Origin: Veillonella sp. VA139 | GTDB taxonomy: Bacteria; Bacillota; Negativicutes; Veillonellales; Veillonellaceae | Direction: 5' to 3' | NCBI RefSeq assembly: GCF_003992005.1 | Contig: NZ_RQVL01000015.1 | Span: 1-52,150 of the forward strand | DNA: 52,150 nt | Shown here: positions 52,046-52,150 of the stretch, piece after piece | Position numbering within the stretch: position 1 is the stretch's first letter | Layout: every line of letters begins with the position of its first letter | Translations under genes and position numbers: made by a program | The notes under the pieces: generated by a model | Told to the model about the DNA's origin: nothing | Database searches by the model: none | What the model saw: only the letters and a program-made list of their open reading frames with translations

Positions 52046-52150
52046 GAATTTTATAAATGCTATCATAAGAATGTATGAACGACATATGATATTGTCATAG
52101 TATAAACATAAATGAATTTGTCAAAGCATAGTACAATCTATATAGATAGG

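Noticed and set aside
51864-52085. 73-codon minus-strand frame at the window end
   Set aside because: It crosses the antitoxin promoter, the shared terminator and the toxin gene; the toxin-antitoxin reading explains the region better.

Overview
The window looks like chromosome of a Veillonella-type bacterium (Negativicutes: Firmicutes lineage with an outer membrane). This rests on low GC content, a giant YadA-type trimeric autotransporter (which needs an outer membrane), Gram-positive-like strong ribosome binding sites, an Hcp of the short anaerobe class, and Fst/Hol_Tox-like small toxins typical of the Firmicutes. The genus is an inference; no marker gene such as 16S rRNA is present.

Layout. 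1-8.3 kb is mostly metabolic: an ACT-domain protein and its DUF711 partner, a D-2-hydroxyacid dehydrogenase, an iron-type alcohol dehydrogenase and a P1-family (DmpA-like) peptidase, followed by a tRNA operon (Asn-Lys-Glu-Val) with its own promoter and terminator. A two-gene HaeIII-like restriction-modification cassette (predicted target GGCC) is wedged between the two dehydrogenases. 8.4-14 kb is accessory DNA: an unrecognised membrane-anchored protein; an AbiL/RloA-type ATPase whose RloB partner is broken; a compact DUF3791-DUF3990-DUF3791 operon, possibly an ADP-ribosyltransferase-like toxin-antitoxin module, behind a perfect consensus promoter and an attenuator-like hairpin; and a scar holding a fragment of an AlbA/HATPase regulator plus an IS256-like transposase remnant, lying between duplicated gene tails.

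14.3-45.3 kb is one uninterrupted gene for a trimeric autotransporter adhesin of about 10,347 residues: long signal peptide, three YadA-head/neck blocks, a huge stalk built from recombining modules with nine collagen-like blocks, a YadA membrane anchor, and an unusual 85-residue coiled-coil-like tail after the barrel. A G10 homopolymer about 340 bp upstream is a candidate phase-variation switch. 45.4-48.5 kb holds two inverted Rpn/PD-(D/E)XK-family genes and the stub of a third around a Crp/Fnr regulator. The hydroxylamine reductase/NO-detoxification gene hcp follows.

50.4-52.1 kb has no long ORF but is the densest region. Three tandem copies of a roughly 0.5-0.6 kb unit each begin with a long covarying hairpin, and each leads into a tiny hydrophobic peptide gene (25, 25 and 37 codons). 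For each there is an antisense RNA with a recognisable promoter on the opposite strand and a hairpin that hides the toxin ribosome binding site. Two peptides resemble Hol_Tox/TxpA-type toxins. The third has the architecture of the pAD1 par (Fst) locus: convergent RNAs, a shared bidirectional terminator and a direct repeat. The first copy has lost its toxin promoter. This array of type I toxin-antitoxin loci is the best candidate for an undescribed system here; the DUF3791/DUF3990 operon is second.
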